Positions 4,190-5,635 of a stretch of 5,635 bases of DNA are shown piece after piece. Below the pieces are notes generated by a model. It searched no databases. It saw only the letters and a program-made list of their open reading frames with translations, and was not told the DNA's origin. Source of the stretch: Emticicia sp031378715 (lineage in GTDB: Bacteria; Bacteroidota; Bacteroidia; Cytophagales; Spirosomataceae); assembly GCA_031378715.1 (NCBI GenBank), contig JANNEN010000366.1, positions 1 through 5,635 on the forward strand, given 5' to 3'. The position numbers and the translations under genes were made by a program. The stretch's first letter is position 1; each line of letters starts with the position of its first letter.

Positions 4190-5590
4190 ATGAAACCGTT
4201 TTTAGACGAAGATTTTTTATTACAGACCAAAACCGCCCGCACACTCTACCACGAGTATGCCAAGGCGATGCCCATCATTGATTACCACAACCATTTGCCG
4301 CCTGACCAGATTGTTGGTGATAAGATTTTTGAAAATATCACCCAAGTTTGGCTCTACGGCGACCACTATAAATGGCGAGCAATGCGTGCCAATGGCATCA
4401 ACGAAAAATACTGCACGGGTACTTCTACGGACTACGAAAAGTTTGAAAAATGGGCCGAAACCGTACCTTACACACTCCGAAATCCGCTTTATCATTGGAC
4501 ACACTTGGAGCTGCAACGTTATTTTGATGTCCATGAGATTGTAAATCCAGCGAGTTCGAGAAAAATTTATGATGAGTGTACCGCCAAGATTCAAACGCCC
4601 GATTATTCGGTAAGAAATCTTTTAGGCAAAATGAATGTCAAAGTAGTTTGCACCACCGACGACCCGCTCGATTCGCTCGAATTTCATAAAAAACTACGCA
4701 ATGAAGGCGGTTTCGGAACAAAGATGTTGCCGACGTTCCGCCCTGATAAATTTATTTTGATTGAAAATCCTAATTTTTCAACCTACATTCAAAAATTAGG
4801 AGCAATCGTAAATATCGACATCAGCACTTATGAAAATTTACTGAAAGCTCTGCGTATCCGTGCCGATTTTTTTGCAACTTTGGGTTGTAAATTGTGCGAT
4901 CACGGTTTGGAGCAGCTCTATGCAGTCGATTTTACGCCTGAATCGGCAAATACTGCCTTTCAAAAGGCAATTTCGGGTAAAATACTTAGTACCGAGGAGG
5001 CTTTGGTTTTCAAGTCTGCCATTCTCCACGCACTTGGTGTAATGTACCACGAACTCAACTGGACTCAGCAATTTCATATCGGGGCTTTGCGTAATAATAA
5101 TGTACGAGCCTTGCGAGTCTTAGGACCAGATACTGGCTGGGATTCCATCGGAGATTACTCGCAGGCAACTGCACTTTCTAAATTTTTGGGGCGACTCGAC
5201 GAACATGACCAATTAGCAAAAACCATCATTTATAACCTCAATCCCGCTGATAATGAAGTAATTGCAACAATGATTGGTAATTTTAACGATGGCTCAGTTG
5301 CAGGAAAAGTGCAGTTTGGCTCGGGTTGGTGGTTTCTCGACCAGAAAGATGGTATGGAACGCCAAATAAATGCTCTATCAAATATGGGATTATTGAGCCG
5401 ATTTATCGGAATGCTTACAGATTCGAGAAGTTTCTTGTCATTTCCACGACATGAGTACTTTCGACGAATTTTGTGTAATATTCTCGGAAATGACATCGAA
5501 AATGGCGAAATGCCTAATGATATTAAATGGACGGGGCAAATCGTACAAAATATTTGTTATAACAACGCCAAAGATTATTTTGGATTTTAA
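4190..5590 (+). CDS. uxaC: Uronate (glucuronate) isomerase, EC 5.3.1.12
   Basis: The 466-residue protein is a full-length UxaC, close to the roughly 470 residues of the E. coli enzyme. It interconverts D-glucuronate and D-fructuronate, and D-galacturonate and D-tagaturonate, at the entry to cytoplasmic hexuronate catabolism. It belongs to the amidohydrolase-related TIM-barrel group. Visible family marks are the metal-site-like DYHNHLPP (His33, His35), TTDDPLDSLEFH (155-166), QFHIGALRNNN (294-304), GWDSIGDYSQ (316-325), NPADNEVIATMIGNF (351-365), VQFGSGWWFLDQKDGM (374-389) and the late TDSRSFLSFPRHEYFRR (410-426) with Asp411. No signal peptide is present. The start ATG is preceded by A/T-rich sequence without a Shine-Dalgarno motif, normal for this group, and gives the family N-terminus KPFLDEDFLL. 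It is divergent from the Fe-S carrier genes. Its usual partners (oxidoreductase, dehydratase, transporter) are not in the window. Regulation by a uronate-responsive repressor is plausible but not shown. Confidence 0.97.
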   Translation: MKPFLDEDFLLQTKTARTLYHEYAKAMPIIDYHNHLPPDQIVGDKIFENITQVWLYGDHYKWRAMRANGINEKYCTGTSTDYEKFEKWAETVPYTLRNPLYHWTHLELQRYFDVHEIVNPASSRKIYDECTAKIQTPDYSVRNLLGKMNVKVVCTTDDPLDSLEFHKKLRNEGGFGTKMLPTFRPDKFILIENPNFSTYIQKLGAIVNIDISTYENLLKALRIRADFFATLGCKLCDHGLEQLYAVDFTPESANTAFQKAISGKILSTEEALVFKSAILHALGVMYHELNWTQQFHIGALRNNNVRALRVLGPDTGWDSIGDYSQATALSKFLGRLDEHDQLAKTIIYNLNPADNEVIATMIGNFNDGSVAGKVQFGSGWWFLDQKDGMERQINALSNMGLLSRFIGMLTDSRSFLSFPRHEYFRRILCNILGNDIENGEMPNDIKWTGQIVQNICYNNAKDYFGF

Positions 5591-5604
5591 AACCCCACCC
5601 CCAA

Positions 5605-5625
5605 CCCCTCCCCAAAAAGGAGGGG
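5605..5625. repeat. GC-rich inverted repeat after uxaC, possible terminator or dispersed repeat edge
   Basis: CCCCTCC (5605-5611) and GGAGGGG (5619-5625) are exact reverse complements around a 7-base loop, starting 14 bases after the uxaC stop and preceded by C-rich sequence. Only three T residues follow shortly after, so it is a poor standard terminator, though such a stem could block 3' exonucleases or slow polymerase. The half-site GGAGGGG recurs at 3-9 and CCCCTCC at 131-137, the outer repeat of the left-hand element, so this may be the edge of a related dispersed repeat cut by the window end. Confidence 0.6.
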
Positions 5626-5635
5626 AGTTTAAAAA

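Overview
The window looks like chromosomal DNA of a Bacteroidota member, probably of the Cytophagales type. The grounds are strong Bacteroidota-style versions of Mrp, NifU-C, gamma carbonic anhydrase and UxaC, start codons preceded by A/T-rich sequence instead of Shine-Dalgarno motifs, candidate -7 boxes of the form TAnnTTTG, and intergenic repeats of the CCCCTCC/GGAGGGG kind. No phage, CRISPR, rRNA or tRNA signal was seen.

Layout. Positions 1-139 are a highly structured, non-coding palindromic repeat. It is followed on the + strand by a small conserved-type hypothetical gene (212-457). The stop codon of that gene overlaps an ATG (ATGA) that opens only a short, apparently broken partner frame. 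A very AT-rich stretch (about 480-780) encodes, on the minus strand, a 90-residue three-helix membrane protein. Four well-recognised genes then lie on the minus strand, transcribed from right to left: a DUF2071/YqjF-like protein (3718 to 2999), the Fe-S carrier ATPase mrp (2959 to 1856), a stand-alone NifU C-terminal (Nfu-type) scaffold (1706 to 1458) and a gamma carbonic anhydrase-like beta-helix protein (1413 to 898). A 471-base AT-rich intergenic region separates this set from the divergent uxaC gene (4190-5590, + strand), which encodes uronate isomerase. The window ends in a GC-rich inverted repeat resembling the edges of the left-hand element.

How the genes work together. Mrp and Nfu are both Fe-S cluster carriers and very likely cooperate in delivering clusters to apoproteins. 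DUF2071 is close enough to mrp (39 bases) to share its transcript, and the carbonic anhydrase-like gene is close enough to nfu (44 bases). The 149-base gap between mrp and nfu holds a weak hairpin plus T-rich tract, a TAnnTTTG box and a four-copy heptamer repeat, so nfu and the carbonic anhydrase-like gene may form a second unit. UxaC belongs to hexuronate catabolism. Its partner genes are not in the window, although the + strand continues beyond the right edge.

Most of the window is ordinary housekeeping sequence. The points that merit a second look are the cloverleaf-like repeat at the left edge, the broken gene pair next to it, the heptamer array in front of nfu, the Mrp protein lacking the usual CxxC pair, and an orphan terminator-like hairpin upstream of uxaC. 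I did not find convincing evidence for a new multi-gene system.
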